A DNA stretch of 40,164 nt from an uncultured Oscillospiraceae bacterium (GTDB taxonomy: Bacteria; Bacillota; Clostridia; Oscillospirales; Acutalibacteraceae), in assembly GCA_900539855.1 (NCBI GenBank), contig UQDO01000015.1:1-40164 (forward strand), written 5' to 3'. Shown here piece after piece: positions 24,101 through 31,604 of this stretch. How positions within the stretch are numbered: position 1 is the first letter of the stretch; the number at the start of each line of letters is the position of its first letter. The notes under the pieces were generated by a model. It was not told the origin of the DNA. It did no database searches and saw nothing but the letters and a program-made list of their open reading frames with translations. Both the position numbers and the translations under genes were made by a program.

Positions 24101-24980
24101 CGCCAAGTTCTATATAGAAAGTGTGACCGTTACGACCAATCTTGATTTCGACTACCTAAACGTTTACGGCTCATATGTTGCGTTCATTAAGAGCAACGGT
24201 CAGCCGACCGAGTTCATGAACGGTGAAGTCGGTGCAAATGTCGATCTTTTCACACCTAAACGCGCCGGATATATATTTGACGGCTGGTACACGGATTCAT
24301 CATTCGAGACAAAGATAGATGAACTTACCTTTGATGAAAACGTGGTATTCGCATATGCCAAGTGGAGACTGGGAAGAATAGACGAGAGCTTTGAGGACTT
24401 CAACCTCAACGAAAAATTCTTTGCAATGTCGGAAGCATATACGATATATAACAGTGAGATTGAAGGCTTTGATCCTGCAAATGTCCACAGCGGCAAAGGA
24501 TCTCTGCTTCGCAACTCAGGAAAGACGGGAAGCAAGGCGTTTACGCTCATTCGCTCTCTTGACAACGCTCTGGATATCGGCGGCAAGTATAAGTTCTCGA
24601 TCTATGTAAAACCGACCAATGTTACAAATCCCAACGATGTCATAACACTTGTCGGACTCAACAACTTTATCAGCATTGCCAACTATCAGACCGTTGCGGA
24701 GATCGCCAAGGTAGGCGACCTTAAGGTCGGAGAGTGGCAGCAGATATGGATAGAGGCCGAGAGCAAGTTCAAGTATTACGGTATTGCTACCGGTGCCGGA
24801 AACGACATCTATTTCGACGATGCGTCAATAGTGCTTGACGGTTATACCGGAAGCGCCGCCGGCGGTGCCGAGACGGGTGATCGCAGCGTTTCGCCGATAG
24901 CTGTTGCCATAGCAGGCATTGTGTCTGCTGCAGCGGCGGCGTTCGTGATTTATACTAACAGCAAAAAGTGTGTTCGCTGA
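21144..24980 (+). CDS. Giant surface protein, paralogue of the 15977-19729 product
   Basis: 1278-aa surface protein of the same plan: signal peptide to about residue 33, immediately a B-repeat (KGWYNKDLSQK...LYAVW), then jelly-roll modules ending KIYIDDIAL, KVWIDDVDI, DIDFDNVVV, KFYIESVTV and DIYFDDASI, separated by further B-repeats (LGWYDKSLTY, LGWKFDTALG, VGWYLDPNFK, DGWYTDSSFE). The last module aligns with the end of its paralogue (LKVGEWQQIWIEAE versus LKVGEWNRITYTFT; both end in a GYTGS motif). The C-terminus AETGDRSVSP, hydrophobic helix, then KKCVR, looks like a sortase-type or simple TM anchor. ATG start with AAGAGG. Probably a polysaccharide-binding surface protein; no enzyme motif. 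Confidence 0.82.
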   Translation: MRSKLFTKIVSMISAVGIVASLVTVLAVSDLSAAGSVYYLNNAGSVTTVSLENGAALPTPEAPIPAMPFKGWYNKDLSQKYTTAGDNTSLYAVWESNVLSFDDGTGLYHPHNGEGGYSKLGQVGGMTPHTVTDDPTGSATNKVMYLNLTGNKNNTNMAFLSVSGTEKGLELASNTKYVLAFRYYIPTSTSSSIQVQFRGAVAEGVGKSGGKAATPYTQMTFTGVTSGWQDASLTFTTGDTAQFPLLMMNVYDYTGSSKIYIDDIALSAISDPEKTYTFNNRGTVSETTLSLGAGLPEVKSSTFLGWYDKSLTYRFVSAPVYGTELYAKYDGVLLDFDSDGIFNPNNTSGKDVTLSRSDAAPGVTGSALLADLSGVTGTVNVGLEGAVGSGSGLTLTDGKMYKLRFRYYAENVSADGVSIKIGSSSIDGVGRTGGTKNDSLSGGEVIVTAANAGKWVDAETVFTYSAASNNEKSYVILMVRDNASSPAAKVWIDDVDIRPYAVDVTVPDFVMDFENGFKWSVDAANRYSENSSGDSNFDDNDTSLGSNYVSRGQLKTEDGNTFFNVKNFRNRNGYYRFAIDDGSRLFETVAGGIYRVSFDYRLNYCHDATSIGVACLEPNSNRLRPIATVASFKRGDANGWQHADVTFYCTSDDLKNLVIFDYSEISIPVEYATDIDFDNVVVKTYSTSGDKTVITFDSKGGSACEPLLVEDNTRASALPVPSKYGYDFLGWKFDTALGTESLDEGMLIEHGQIDAYATWKINDSFVELSFKTNVPDYDNTVQPIMVKKGEPIDNMPADPSISNHEFVGWYLDPNFKTALNKSSAPSVSGTVYAKWKVHENVLTADQYPTEYFKKLEYASDRWSIVADPETGNKVWRYSFADGSNQSTTATTRFTLSDGVNRMRAFPGSKYTVKIRYKMLEIKSDVVQFNVTTATEKATWTNNSNSTYLSADTATDGKWKEVTFTFNATYKNGLEDSNYIAIGAYGNAKFYIESVTVTTNLDFDYLNVYGSYVAFIKSNGQPTEFMNGEVGANVDLFTPKRAGYIFDGWYTDSSFETKIDELTFDENVVFAYAKWRLGRIDESFEDFNLNEKFFAMSEAYTIYNSEIEGFDPANVHSGKGSLLRNSGKTGSKAFTLIRSLDNALDIGGKYKFSIYVKPTNVTNPNDVITLVGLNNFISIANYQTVAEIAKVGDLKVGEWQQIWIEAESKFKYYGIATGAGNDIYFDDASIVLDGYTGSAAGGAETGDRSVSPIAVAIAGIVSAAAAAFVIYTNSKKCVR

Positions 24981-24986
24981 CGTTTT

Positions 24987-25038
24987 GGGGCTTTGCCGGC
25001 AGCGGCAAAGCCCCTGTCTCTGTAAAATCAGACAGGCA
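24987..25038 (+). terminator. Tandem hairpins after the glycan operon
   Basis: Perfect 12-bp stem GGGGCTTTGCCG / CGGCAAAGCCCC (24987-25014, loop GCAG) overlapped by a second hairpin CCTGTCT / AGACAGG (25013-25038). Neither is followed by a clean T-run, so this is a weak or factor-assisted terminator at best. Confidence 0.5.
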
Positions 25039-25176
25039 GCCCCAAAGCATCGGAACTCAAAGAAAATTAATATGCCGTTTTTCCCGTGATTTTGCGGCAG
25101 CCCAAAAGCGATGCAGTTTACGGTATGATGTTTGAATCATATGTGCCTTGCAGCGCAGCGGAAAGGAGTAGTTGAC

Positions 25177-25944
25177 TTGAAACCTTTCAACGACATGACA
25201 GTTATCGACATAAACGAGGTCCTTACGGTTTTTTCACCGAACGGCAGAAGATATGAGATAAAAAACAGACCTTGCTACGGATTGTCATTCTGTGAATCCG
25301 GAATGATCTGTTACTACCATAACGGAAAGACCATAGTATCAGATAAGAATCATGCCGTGCTTATACCAAAAGGCTCATCGTATTATCTTCACGGTTATGA
25401 AACGGGCTATTTCCCGGTAATGAACTTCTTATGTGACAGAGACGATCTGTTTGATGAATTTATAACTATCGAGCTGAAAAAGCCTGATGTTCTGGTGAAA
25501 AAGTTTGAGCAGCTAAAGAGAATATATCTTCAGAGTCAGTACCGCGCAAAATCAATGAGCGTGTTTTACGATATACTTTCGACGATTTCCGAAACCGATA
25601 ATAATGTGAATTATCTCACTAAAGAGCTTGCGGATTATATTGAAAAGAATCTGTCGGATCCGTTTTTGACCGTAAGTGAGATAGCGGCAAGCGTTAAAAT
25701 AAGCGAGACATACTGCCGCAGGATGTTTACACAGAACTTCGGCGTATCGCCGAAGCAGTACCTTATCGATATGAGGATAAAGCTGGCAAAGCAGCTGCTT
25801 CTGGAGGACGAAAAGCTAATAAGCGACATTGCCGAAAGCTGCGGCTTCGGCAGCGTATATCATTTCAGCCGGACCTTCAAGCAGGCTACCGGAATGTCGC
25901 CGACAGAGTATCGCAGGAGCGTTAATATATTACTCAAAATTTAG
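25177..25944 (+). CDS. AraC-family transcriptional regulator
   Basis: 255-aa AraC/XylS-type regulator. The N-terminal half is a cupin-like ligand domain (about 10-110, with YGLSFCESGMICYYHNGKT and AVLIPKGSSYYLHGYE). The C-terminal 100 residues hold the double HTH: LTVSEIAASVKISETYCRRMFTQ, then SDIAESCGFGS and the family consensus YHFSRTFKQATGMSPTEYR. The frame is open upstream to 25132, but the TTG at 25177 has AAAGGAG (25162-25168) at ideal spacing and the N-terminus then fits. It could control the SDR operon downstream or the glycan operon upstream; both fit a sugar-responsive regulator and the sequence does not decide. Confidence 0.88.
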   Translation: MKPFNDMTVIDINEVLTVFSPNGRRYEIKNRPCYGLSFCESGMICYYHNGKTIVSDKNHAVLIPKGSSYYLHGYETGYFPVMNFLCDRDDLFDEFITIELKKPDVLVKKFEQLKRIYLQSQYRAKSMSVFYDILSTISETDNNVNYLTKELADYIEKNLSDPFLTVSEIAASVKISETYCRRMFTQNFGVSPKQYLIDMRIKLAKQLLLEDEKLISDIAESCGFGSVYHFSRTFKQATGMSPTEYRRSVNILLKI

Positions 25945-25977
25945 CTCGAAAATATCAAATGAAAATCGGTTTTACTA

Positions 25978-26005
25978 TTTACCAAACTTAAAAATCCGAT
26001 ATAAT
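25978..26005 (+). promoter_or_regulatory. Putative promoter of the SDR operon
   Basis: Weak -35 TTTACC (25978-25983) and consensus TATAAT (26000-26005), 16 bp apart. A poor -35 with a good -10 fits an activator-dependent promoter, such as one used by the AraC protein just upstream; that is inference. Confidence 0.45.
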
Positions 26006-26057
26006 TATATCAAAGGGAAATTAAATATAATTTGCGTTAAAGGAAGTAAGAGGCTTT

Positions 26058-26816
26058 ATGGAATTTTCCAATAAGACGGCAATAGTTACCGGCGCCGCTT
26101 CCGGCATGGGACTTTTGTTCAGTCAGCGCTTTGCAGACGAGGGCGGCAGGGTCGTCATGGTCGATATAAACGGTGATGCGCTCAAAAGCGCAGCAGCCGA
26201 AATTGAGAAGGCTCACCCCGGCACAACGCTTACCGCTGTCTGTGATGTCAGACACTATGATGAAATATGCAAGGTTTGTGCCGATACTGTTAAAACCTTC
26301 GGCACCATCGACGTGATGATAAACTTTGCCGGCGGTGCCGCAGTAAGGATACTCGGCGTGGCAAATGAGGTAGAGTTCCCGGATGTGCCCATTGAGGTAT
26401 ATGATTGGGGCATTGACGTAAACTTAAAAGCGCAGTTCTATTTTGATCATGCCGTTATGAAATATATGCGTGAGCAGAAAAGCGGCGTTATAATCAATAT
26501 AGGTTCTGTGACCGGTGCTGAAGGATGCGCCAAAAGCGTTGACTACTCCGCGGCAAAGAGCGGCGTTATGATAGGACTTACAAAGTCGGTCGCCCTCTAC
26601 GGAGCACAGTACGGCGTGCGCTGTGTTTGCGTTTCTCCCGGTCCGGTGCTTACAAGGCCCGGTATGGCAAATATGAAAACCGCACTCGGCAGAGCGGCTG
26701 AGCCTGAGGAAATAATAGATGCATGCTTATTTTTGGCGTCTGATAAAAGCGCGTTTACGACCGGTGTAAACATACTTATAGACGGCGGACGCGTAATAGC
26801 ACGCGACAGAACTTAA
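26058..26816 (+). CDS. Short-chain dehydrogenase/reductase (classical SDR)
   Basis: NAD(P)-dependent oxidoreductase of 252 aa. Cofactor motif TGAASGMG at residues 11-18; Asp in VMVDING after strand 2 suggests NAD preference. NFAGG stands in place of the usual NNAG. The catalytic triad is intact with textbook spacing: Ser150 (GSVTG), Tyr163 and Lys167 (YSAAK). Typical C-terminal GVNILIDGGRV. First gene of a three-gene operon with a dehydroquinase-like protein (23 nt downstream) and a quinone-oxidoreductase-like protein, which suggests oxidation of a sugar acid, polyol or cyclic substrate. The substrate is not deducible. Confidence 0.92.
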   Translation: MEFSNKTAIVTGAASGMGLLFSQRFADEGGRVVMVDINGDALKSAAAEIEKAHPGTTLTAVCDVRHYDEICKVCADTVKTFGTIDVMINFAGGAAVRILGVANEVEFPDVPIEVYDWGIDVNLKAQFYFDHAVMKYMREQKSGVIINIGSVTGAEGCAKSVDYSAAKSGVMIGLTKSVALYGAQYGVRCVCVSPGPVLTRPGMANMKTALGRAAEPEEIIDACLFLASDKSAFTTGVNILIDGGRVIARDRT

Positions 26817-26839
26817 AGGAAAAGAAGCGAAATAATATA

Positions 26840-27604
26840 ATGAATAATGAAATCTCATTTATCGGACACAGTAAGCCGCTGCTTACTGCTATGGTCCAGG
26901 CAAAAACGCCTGAGGAGGCGTGCTGCATAATAACTGATTCAATTTACGACGGAGCCGAGGCTTTCGGAATACAGCTGGAAAATCTGGAAAAACAGTACCG
27001 CAGCATCGAAACATTGAAATCTATCTTTAGTCACTGCGGCGATAAGCCGATATACATTACGAGTTACCGCAATTCGGAAAGCACAGGATATACCGATGAA
27101 GAGTGTGAAGAGTATCTTCTTATGGGACTTAAAGCCGGTGCAAAGCTGTGCGATGTCATGGGCGACATGTACAAGCAGGAAAAGTACGGCATCACCTATG
27201 ACGAGGAAGCTGTAAAGCGGCAGCGCGAGCTGATAGATAAGATACACAGCCGCGGCGGCGAGGTGCTGATGTCGGTTCATTTCTATGAGTTTTTTGATGA
27301 GGATGAGACCATGAAGGTCGCTCACGCGATTGAGGACAGGGGAGCGGACATAGTAAAAATCGTGAACGGTTCTTATACCGAGGATCAGATGTACGCCAAC
27401 ATCAATATCATTCACAGAATGAAAAAAGAACTGAAAGCAAATTTCCTGTTTCTTGCAAACGGCAAATACTCAAAACTTATAAGACTGTTCGGACCGCAGC
27501 TCGGCGTATGTACATATCTTTGCGTGCAGAGCTACAGACCGATAAATTCAAAGGAGCAGCCCAAGCTGCGTGCCACCAAGGCAATAAGAGATAACATAAA
27601 CTGA
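26840..27604 (+). CDS. Divergent type I 3-dehydroquinate dehydratase-like TIM-barrel protein
   Basis: 254-aa protein that I assign to the type I dehydroquinase (Schiff-base) superfamily at low sequence similarity. The Schiff-base lysine candidate is Lys173 in DIVKIVNG and the partner histidine His147 in MSVHFYEFF; spacing is close to the family's. An Arg77...Glu80 pair in YRNSESTG resembles the RxxxE strand, one residue shorter. LGVCTYLC and the KEQPKL end fit strand 8. The canonical early E-x-R-x-D motif is replaced by GIQLENLEKQYRS, so shikimate-pathway activity is doubtful. Its place between an SDR and a quinone-oxidoreductase homologue argues for a catabolic lyase/aldolase on an unknown keto-acid or cyclitol. 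Confidence 0.65.
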   Translation: MNNEISFIGHSKPLLTAMVQAKTPEEACCIITDSIYDGAEAFGIQLENLEKQYRSIETLKSIFSHCGDKPIYITSYRNSESTGYTDEECEEYLLMGLKAGAKLCDVMGDMYKQEKYGITYDEEAVKRQRELIDKIHSRGGEVLMSVHFYEFFDEDETMKVAHAIEDRGADIVKIVNGSYTEDQMYANINIIHRMKKELKANFLFLANGKYSKLIRLFGPQLGVCTYLCVQSYRPINSKEQPKLRATKAIRDNIN

Positions 27605-27623
27605 CGAAATTTGAGGTGGAATA

Positions 27624-28613
27624 ATGAAAGCTATATTGGTCAAGGATGACGATAAAAGAAGCCTCGTATGGAGCGATGTTCCCGATCCCGTTATGTCAGA
27701 CGAGGATGTACTTGTTAAAATAGAATATGCAGCACTTAACCGTGCCGATCTTATGCAGCGTGAGGGCGACTATCCGCCACCTCCCGGATGCCCCGATTGG
27801 ATGGGACTTGAAATCTCCGGTACCGTTGAAAAGGTCGGAGCGACCGCGGCAAAGCTGTCGGACTGGAAGCCGGGCGATAAGGTCTGTGCACTGCTCGGCG
27901 GCGGCGGATACGCCCAGCATGTAACGGTCAAGTATGATATGCTCATGCCCGTGCCTGAGAATTGCTCAATGGCTGAGGCTGCCGCAATGCCTGAGGCGTT
28001 TGCCACCGCTTACCTGAACCTTTTCTGGGAGGGAAAGATTGAAAGCGGCAACACGCTCCTTATGAATGCCGGTGCCAGCGGTCTTGCAAGCGTTGTAATA
28101 CCTATGGCAAAAGCGTTCGGCGTCCGTGTCATCACGACCGTGCTGAACAAAAGAATTGCTGAGTCGATAACACACCTCGGTGCTGATGTAGTTGTCAATA
28201 CCGATGAAATGGATATTGTAGAGGTTTTGAAGCAGCAGCTGGAGGACGGCCACTCGGTCGATGTAGCCATTGACTGTCTCGGCGGCGAAGTGATGGGCAG
28301 ATGCCTGCCGTATCTTACCCACGGTGCACGCTGGATCATGATAGCGGCGCTTGCAGGAAGAGAAACATCGATAGATCTCAAAAATATATATGTAAGAAAC
28401 GTCCGTATCATAGGCAGCACTTTGCGCTCAAGAACACCTGCGGTCAAGGCTCAGATACTTTCCGAGCTGGTCAAAAAAGTATGGCCAAAGGTATCAAGCG
28501 GCGAAGTCAGACCGACTATATATAAGATACTGCCTATAACCGAAGCGGAAGCCGCTCACGATATACTTTATCGCGGTGAAAACGTAGGTAAGGTCGTTTT
28601 GAAGGTCGATTAA
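27624..28613 (+). CDS. Zinc-independent MDR oxidoreductase, PIG3/quinone-reductase type
   Basis: 329-aa medium-chain reductase. The N-terminal GroES-like fold has AALNRADLMQREGDYPPPPG and GLEISGTVEKVG; the Rossmann half shows NAGASGLASVVIPMAKAFG. The Zn-binding cysteines of alcohol dehydrogenases are absent, and the QREG(D/K)YPPPPG signature is typical of NAD(P)H:quinone reductase-like proteins of the PIG3 branch. It starts 19 nt after the dehydroquinase-like gene, so it is a member of the same operon. Physiological substrate unknown; it may reduce an enone formed by the upstream enzymes (inference). Confidence 0.88.
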   Translation: MKAILVKDDDKRSLVWSDVPDPVMSDEDVLVKIEYAALNRADLMQREGDYPPPPGCPDWMGLEISGTVEKVGATAAKLSDWKPGDKVCALLGGGGYAQHVTVKYDMLMPVPENCSMAEAAAMPEAFATAYLNLFWEGKIESGNTLLMNAGASGLASVVIPMAKAFGVRVITTVLNKRIAESITHLGADVVVNTDEMDIVEVLKQQLEDGHSVDVAIDCLGGEVMGRCLPYLTHGARWIMIAALAGRETSIDLKNIYVRNVRIIGSTLRSRTPAVKAQILSELVKKVWPKVSSGEVRPTIYKILPITEAEAAHDILYRGENVGKVVLKVD

Positions 28614-28663
28614 GACCGCTTTAAATTTGCTGACGCCTTTTCATTATATTTATTTCCTTTAAG

Positions 28664-28705
28664 CGGAACGCGCCCACTGTGAAAACAGTGGGCACGTTCC
28701 GTTTT
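28664..28705 (+). terminator. Terminator of the SDR operon
   Basis: Long stem (17 bp with one mismatch; arms CGGAACG-C-GCCCACTGT and ACAGTGGGC-A-CGTTCCG) with GAAA loop, followed by TTTT. Confidence 0.85.
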
Positions 28706-28725
28706 ACATGTAATTTTAGTAATAA

Positions 28726-28771
28726 TTATGTAAACTTTTTTAACCGTTCTATTGCTTGCAAGTTTACATAA
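28726..28771. promoter_or_regulatory. Widely spaced inverted repeat at the acyltransferase promoter
   Basis: Perfect 12-bp arms TTATGTAAACTT (28726-28737) and AAGTTTACATAA (28760-28771), centres 34 bp apart. The right arm lies between the -35 and -10 of the promoter below, a good place for a dimeric or looping regulator. Regulator unknown. Confidence 0.6.
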
Positions 28772-28783
28772 CAATGATATAAT
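28756..28783 (+). promoter_or_regulatory. Promoter of the MBOAT-DHHW operon
   Basis: TTGCAA (28756-28761), 16-bp spacer, TATAAT (28778-28783) with an extended -10 TG at 28775-28776. Confidence 0.7.
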
Positions 28784-28791
28784 TAAATCAG

Positions 28792-28809
28792 GTTGTGTTG
28801 TAACACAAC
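28792..28809. promoter_or_regulatory. Palindrome at the transcription start
   Basis: Perfect 8-bp inverted repeat GTTGTGTT-gt-AACACAAC about 8 nt after the -10 box, upstream of the start codon at 28835. It could be an operator or a 5' mRNA hairpin. Confidence 0.55.
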
Positions 28810-28834
28810 AAATGCCACATTTCGGGGGTGCGGT

Positions 28835-30259
28835 ATGGTCTTTTCAAGTCCTGTTTTTGTATTTTTGTTTTTGACGTCAACCTTGCTTTTGTACTACATT
28901 ATTCCGGGTATAAAGGCTAAAAATGTTCTTCTGACCGTCATGTCGCTCATATTTTATGCATGGGGCGAGCCGGTCTTTGTGCTGCTTATGCTGCTGTGCA
29001 TAGCGGCAAACTACATTTGCGCCGTTTTTATAAATAAAAGCAGAGGCAAACCGTCGTCAAAGGTCTTTCTGACGTTTGGCTGCGTGGTAAGTCTATGTAT
29101 ACTCGTTGCCTTTAAATACAGCGGATTTTTGGTCTCGACCTTTAACGGTATTACCGGGCTGTCGCTTGGGGTGCCGCAAATAAAAATGCCGATAGGCATA
29201 TCGTTTTACACATTTCAGGCGATGTCATTTACTATAGATGTGTACCGCGGCGACGTCAAAAAAATGCCTGGCTTTTTAGGCTTTATGATGTATGTTTCGC
29301 TGTTTCCCCAGCTCGTCGCCGGACCCATCGTGCGGTTTACCGATATTGAGGATCAGATAGACAAGCGCACGATCAGTGTGACCGGCTTTGCAAAGGGCCT
29401 GCGCCGTTTCGTGACGGGACTTGCGAAAAAACTGCTTATTGCCGATTACGCATATGGACTGGTTAAGACATTTATAGGCGGAGACCTTTCCTCTGCGCCG
29501 GTGTTCTCAGTCATAATGGGCATGTTGTTTTATTCGTTTTACATATATTTTGACTTTTCCGGATATTCCGATATGGCGATAGGCATGGGCAGAATGTTCG
29601 GGTTTAAATATCCCGAAAATTTCATGCATCCGTATACAGCGCTTTCGGTCACCGATTTCTGGCGGCGGTGGCACATAACGCTCAGTACGTTTTTCAGGGA
29701 TTATGTATATATACCTCTCGGAGGAAACCGGAGGGGCAGAGCCCGTCAGGTGCTCAACCTGTTTATAGTGTGGGCGCTTACCGGGCTGTGGCATGGTGCA
29801 AGCTGGAATTTTGTGCTGTGGGGCCTTTATTATTTTCTTATACTTGTGCTTGAAAAGTTTGTCCTTGGCAGATTGCTTCAAAAGCTTCCGCGGATACTGC
29901 GGCATATCTGGTCGCTGCTTGTCGTGTACATCGGCTGGACGATATTCTATTTTGAGTCGTTTCCGAAACTCGGACAGGCTTTATCAATAATGTTCGGCTT
30001 TTCGGGACACGCATTTGCCGACCGGGTGCACCTTACAATGCTTTACAACAACATTCCATTCATTATAATAGCCATAATAGGCTGCCTGCCGGTAGGACCG
30101 TTTGTAAAAGGAATGTTTGGGAAGCTGAAAAGGCACGATTTGCGGTTTGGCGTGGCGGAGGCTTCGCTCACCGTGATCTATAATGCGGTACTGATGTTTT
30201 TATGCATTGCAGCGCTTATCGGCGCTACGAACAGCCCGTTCCTTTATTTCAGATTTTAA
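28835..30259 (+). CDS. MBOAT-family O-acyltransferase, AlgI/DltB-like
   Basis: Integral membrane protein of 474 aa that moves acyl (usually acetyl) groups across the membrane for modification of an extracellular polymer. Many TM helices; MBOAT hallmarks are PIGISFYTFQAMSFTIDVYRG, the WRRWHITLSTFFRDYVYIPLGG loop and the conserved histidine His320 in LWHGASWNF. ATG 28835 is preceded by a GGGGGTG SD; the in-frame upstream extension to 28793 is not expected to be translated. The next gene, a DHHW protein, follows 14 nt later, the usual partner in surface-polysaccharide O-acetylation loci. Which polymer is acetylated is not shown here. Confidence 0.93.
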   Translation: MVFSSPVFVFLFLTSTLLLYYIIPGIKAKNVLLTVMSLIFYAWGEPVFVLLMLLCIAANYICAVFINKSRGKPSSKVFLTFGCVVSLCILVAFKYSGFLVSTFNGITGLSLGVPQIKMPIGISFYTFQAMSFTIDVYRGDVKKMPGFLGFMMYVSLFPQLVAGPIVRFTDIEDQIDKRTISVTGFAKGLRRFVTGLAKKLLIADYAYGLVKTFIGGDLSSAPVFSVIMGMLFYSFYIYFDFSGYSDMAIGMGRMFGFKYPENFMHPYTALSVTDFWRRWHITLSTFFRDYVYIPLGGNRRGRARQVLNLFIVWALTGLWHGASWNFVLWGLYYFLILVLEKFVLGRLLQKLPRILRHIWSLLVVYIGWTIFYFESFPKLGQALSIMFGFSGHAFADRVHLTMLYNNIPFIIIAIIGCLPVGPFVKGMFGKLKRHDLRFGVAEASLTVIYNAVLMFLCIAALIGATNSPFLYFRF

Positions 30260-30273
30260 GCGAGGCGGTATAT

Positions 30274-31593
30274 ATGAGAAATACGATCAAAAAAATATAC
30301 CTTCTGTCTATCGCGGTGGTACTTGTGCCGCTGTTTGTAATAGCCGCTGCAAGCCTTTTCGGCAAGGACCGTGAGGTGTCAGAAAAGGAACGCCGCGAGC
30401 TGGCGCAGAAGCCAAAATTCACATTCCGCTCCATTTTTGACGGCAGTTATGAGACCGCATTTGAAAAGTATTACAGCGATCAGTTCCCGATGAGGGATTT
30501 CCTTATATCAGCCAACGGCAGGCGTGAAAATATCTTTTCGGGCTTAAGGTCACGCGACGACGGCATAGTGGTCATTAAGAATATGCCCGAAGATGCCGAA
30601 AAAACGGACGACAATACCGACAAGCCGTCGCCCGACGCGGCATCATCCGATACGGTTCAGGAGCCGGAGGACAAAACGGGCGATGCAAAGGAAAACGGTT
30701 GGGAAAAATACGACGAAGCAGACGTATACGGCTATACGATTTTAAGCGGCAAATCGGCAATGGAGGTCTATGACAACAGCTATAAAAAGCTCGGTGAATA
30801 TGCTGCGGTCATAAACCGGCTGGCTGACAGGCTGCCCGATACAAAGGTATATAATGTCCTCATCCCGTCTGCTATCGAATTTTACGCTCCGGCAGAATAC
30901 AATCAGTCAAAGCAGAAGTCACAAAAACATGGAATAGAGTATGTTTATGAGCGCCTCACAGATGCCACAGGGGTCGACGTATACGGCAATATTTCTCAGC
31001 ATACCGACAAATATCTTTATTTCCGTACCGACCACCACTGGACTGCACGCGGTGCATATTACGGGTATATAGGGTTTGCCGCTGCTGCCGGCTTTTCACC
31101 GGTCGATATAGGCACGCCGTCGGGCAAGGTGGAGGGCTTTGTCGGAACGCTGGACTCAAAGGTCAACGGTGCGCTTAAAAAATATCCCGATTCGGTCGAA
31201 TATTTCATGCCGCAGGTAAATACCGAGGCTGTTATATACAAAAACCTTTCAATGACCGGCGGAGTGCATATACCGGTCGTAGCAGAAAGCACACAGAGCA
31301 CCAATAAATACATGATATTCATAGACGGTGACAACGCGCTAACAAAGATAACTACAGATGCCGGCACGGGAAGGTCGCTCCTCATTTTAAAGGACAGCTT
31401 TGCAAATGCCATTGTGCCGTGGCTGTGCAACAATTATTCCGAAATATATGTTATAGACCCACGTTCGCTTTCCTCAGGTGATCTTGCCGGATTTGTCAAA
31501 GACAATAATATAGGCGAGGTCGCGGTTGTGAATTACATAATGTCCACAAGAAACGATAAGTATATGAAAGGGCTTAAAAATGTGGTGGGGTGA
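30274..31593 (+). CDS. DHHW/AlgX-AlgJ-like SGNH-type acetyltransferase partner
   Basis: 439-aa protein with an N-terminal signal anchor (residues about 5-28), an acidic Ser/Pro linker near 105-150, then a SGNH-like domain. The DHHW motif is at residues 253-256 (RTDHHWTARGAYYGY) and the candidate catalytic serine is Ser375 in LLILKDSFANAIVPW. Proteins of this type receive the acetyl group from an MBOAT partner and place it on a surface glycan outside the membrane. ATG 30274 with GAGGCGG upstream. It forms a two-gene operon with the MBOAT gene and ends 11 nt before a transposase remnant. Confidence 0.88.
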   Translation: MRNTIKKIYLLSIAVVLVPLFVIAAASLFGKDREVSEKERRELAQKPKFTFRSIFDGSYETAFEKYYSDQFPMRDFLISANGRRENIFSGLRSRDDGIVVIKNMPEDAEKTDDNTDKPSPDAASSDTVQEPEDKTGDAKENGWEKYDEADVYGYTILSGKSAMEVYDNSYKKLGEYAAVINRLADRLPDTKVYNVLIPSAIEFYAPAEYNQSKQKSQKHGIEYVYERLTDATGVDVYGNISQHTDKYLYFRTDHHWTARGAYYGYIGFAAAAGFSPVDIGTPSGKVEGFVGTLDSKVNGALKKYPDSVEYFMPQVNTEAVIYKNLSMTGGVHIPVVAESTQSTNKYMIFIDGDNALTKITTDAGTGRSLLILKDSFANAIVPWLCNNYSEIYVIDPRSLSSGDLAGFVKDNNIGEVAVVNYIMSTRNDKYMKGLKNVVG

Positions 31594-31604
31594 TATTTGG
31601 TGCT

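Noticed and set aside
26840..27604. Annotating the gene simply as aroD of the shikimate pathway
   Set aside because: The E-x-R-x-D substrate motif is missing and neighbours are oxidoreductases, not aromatic biosynthesis genes.
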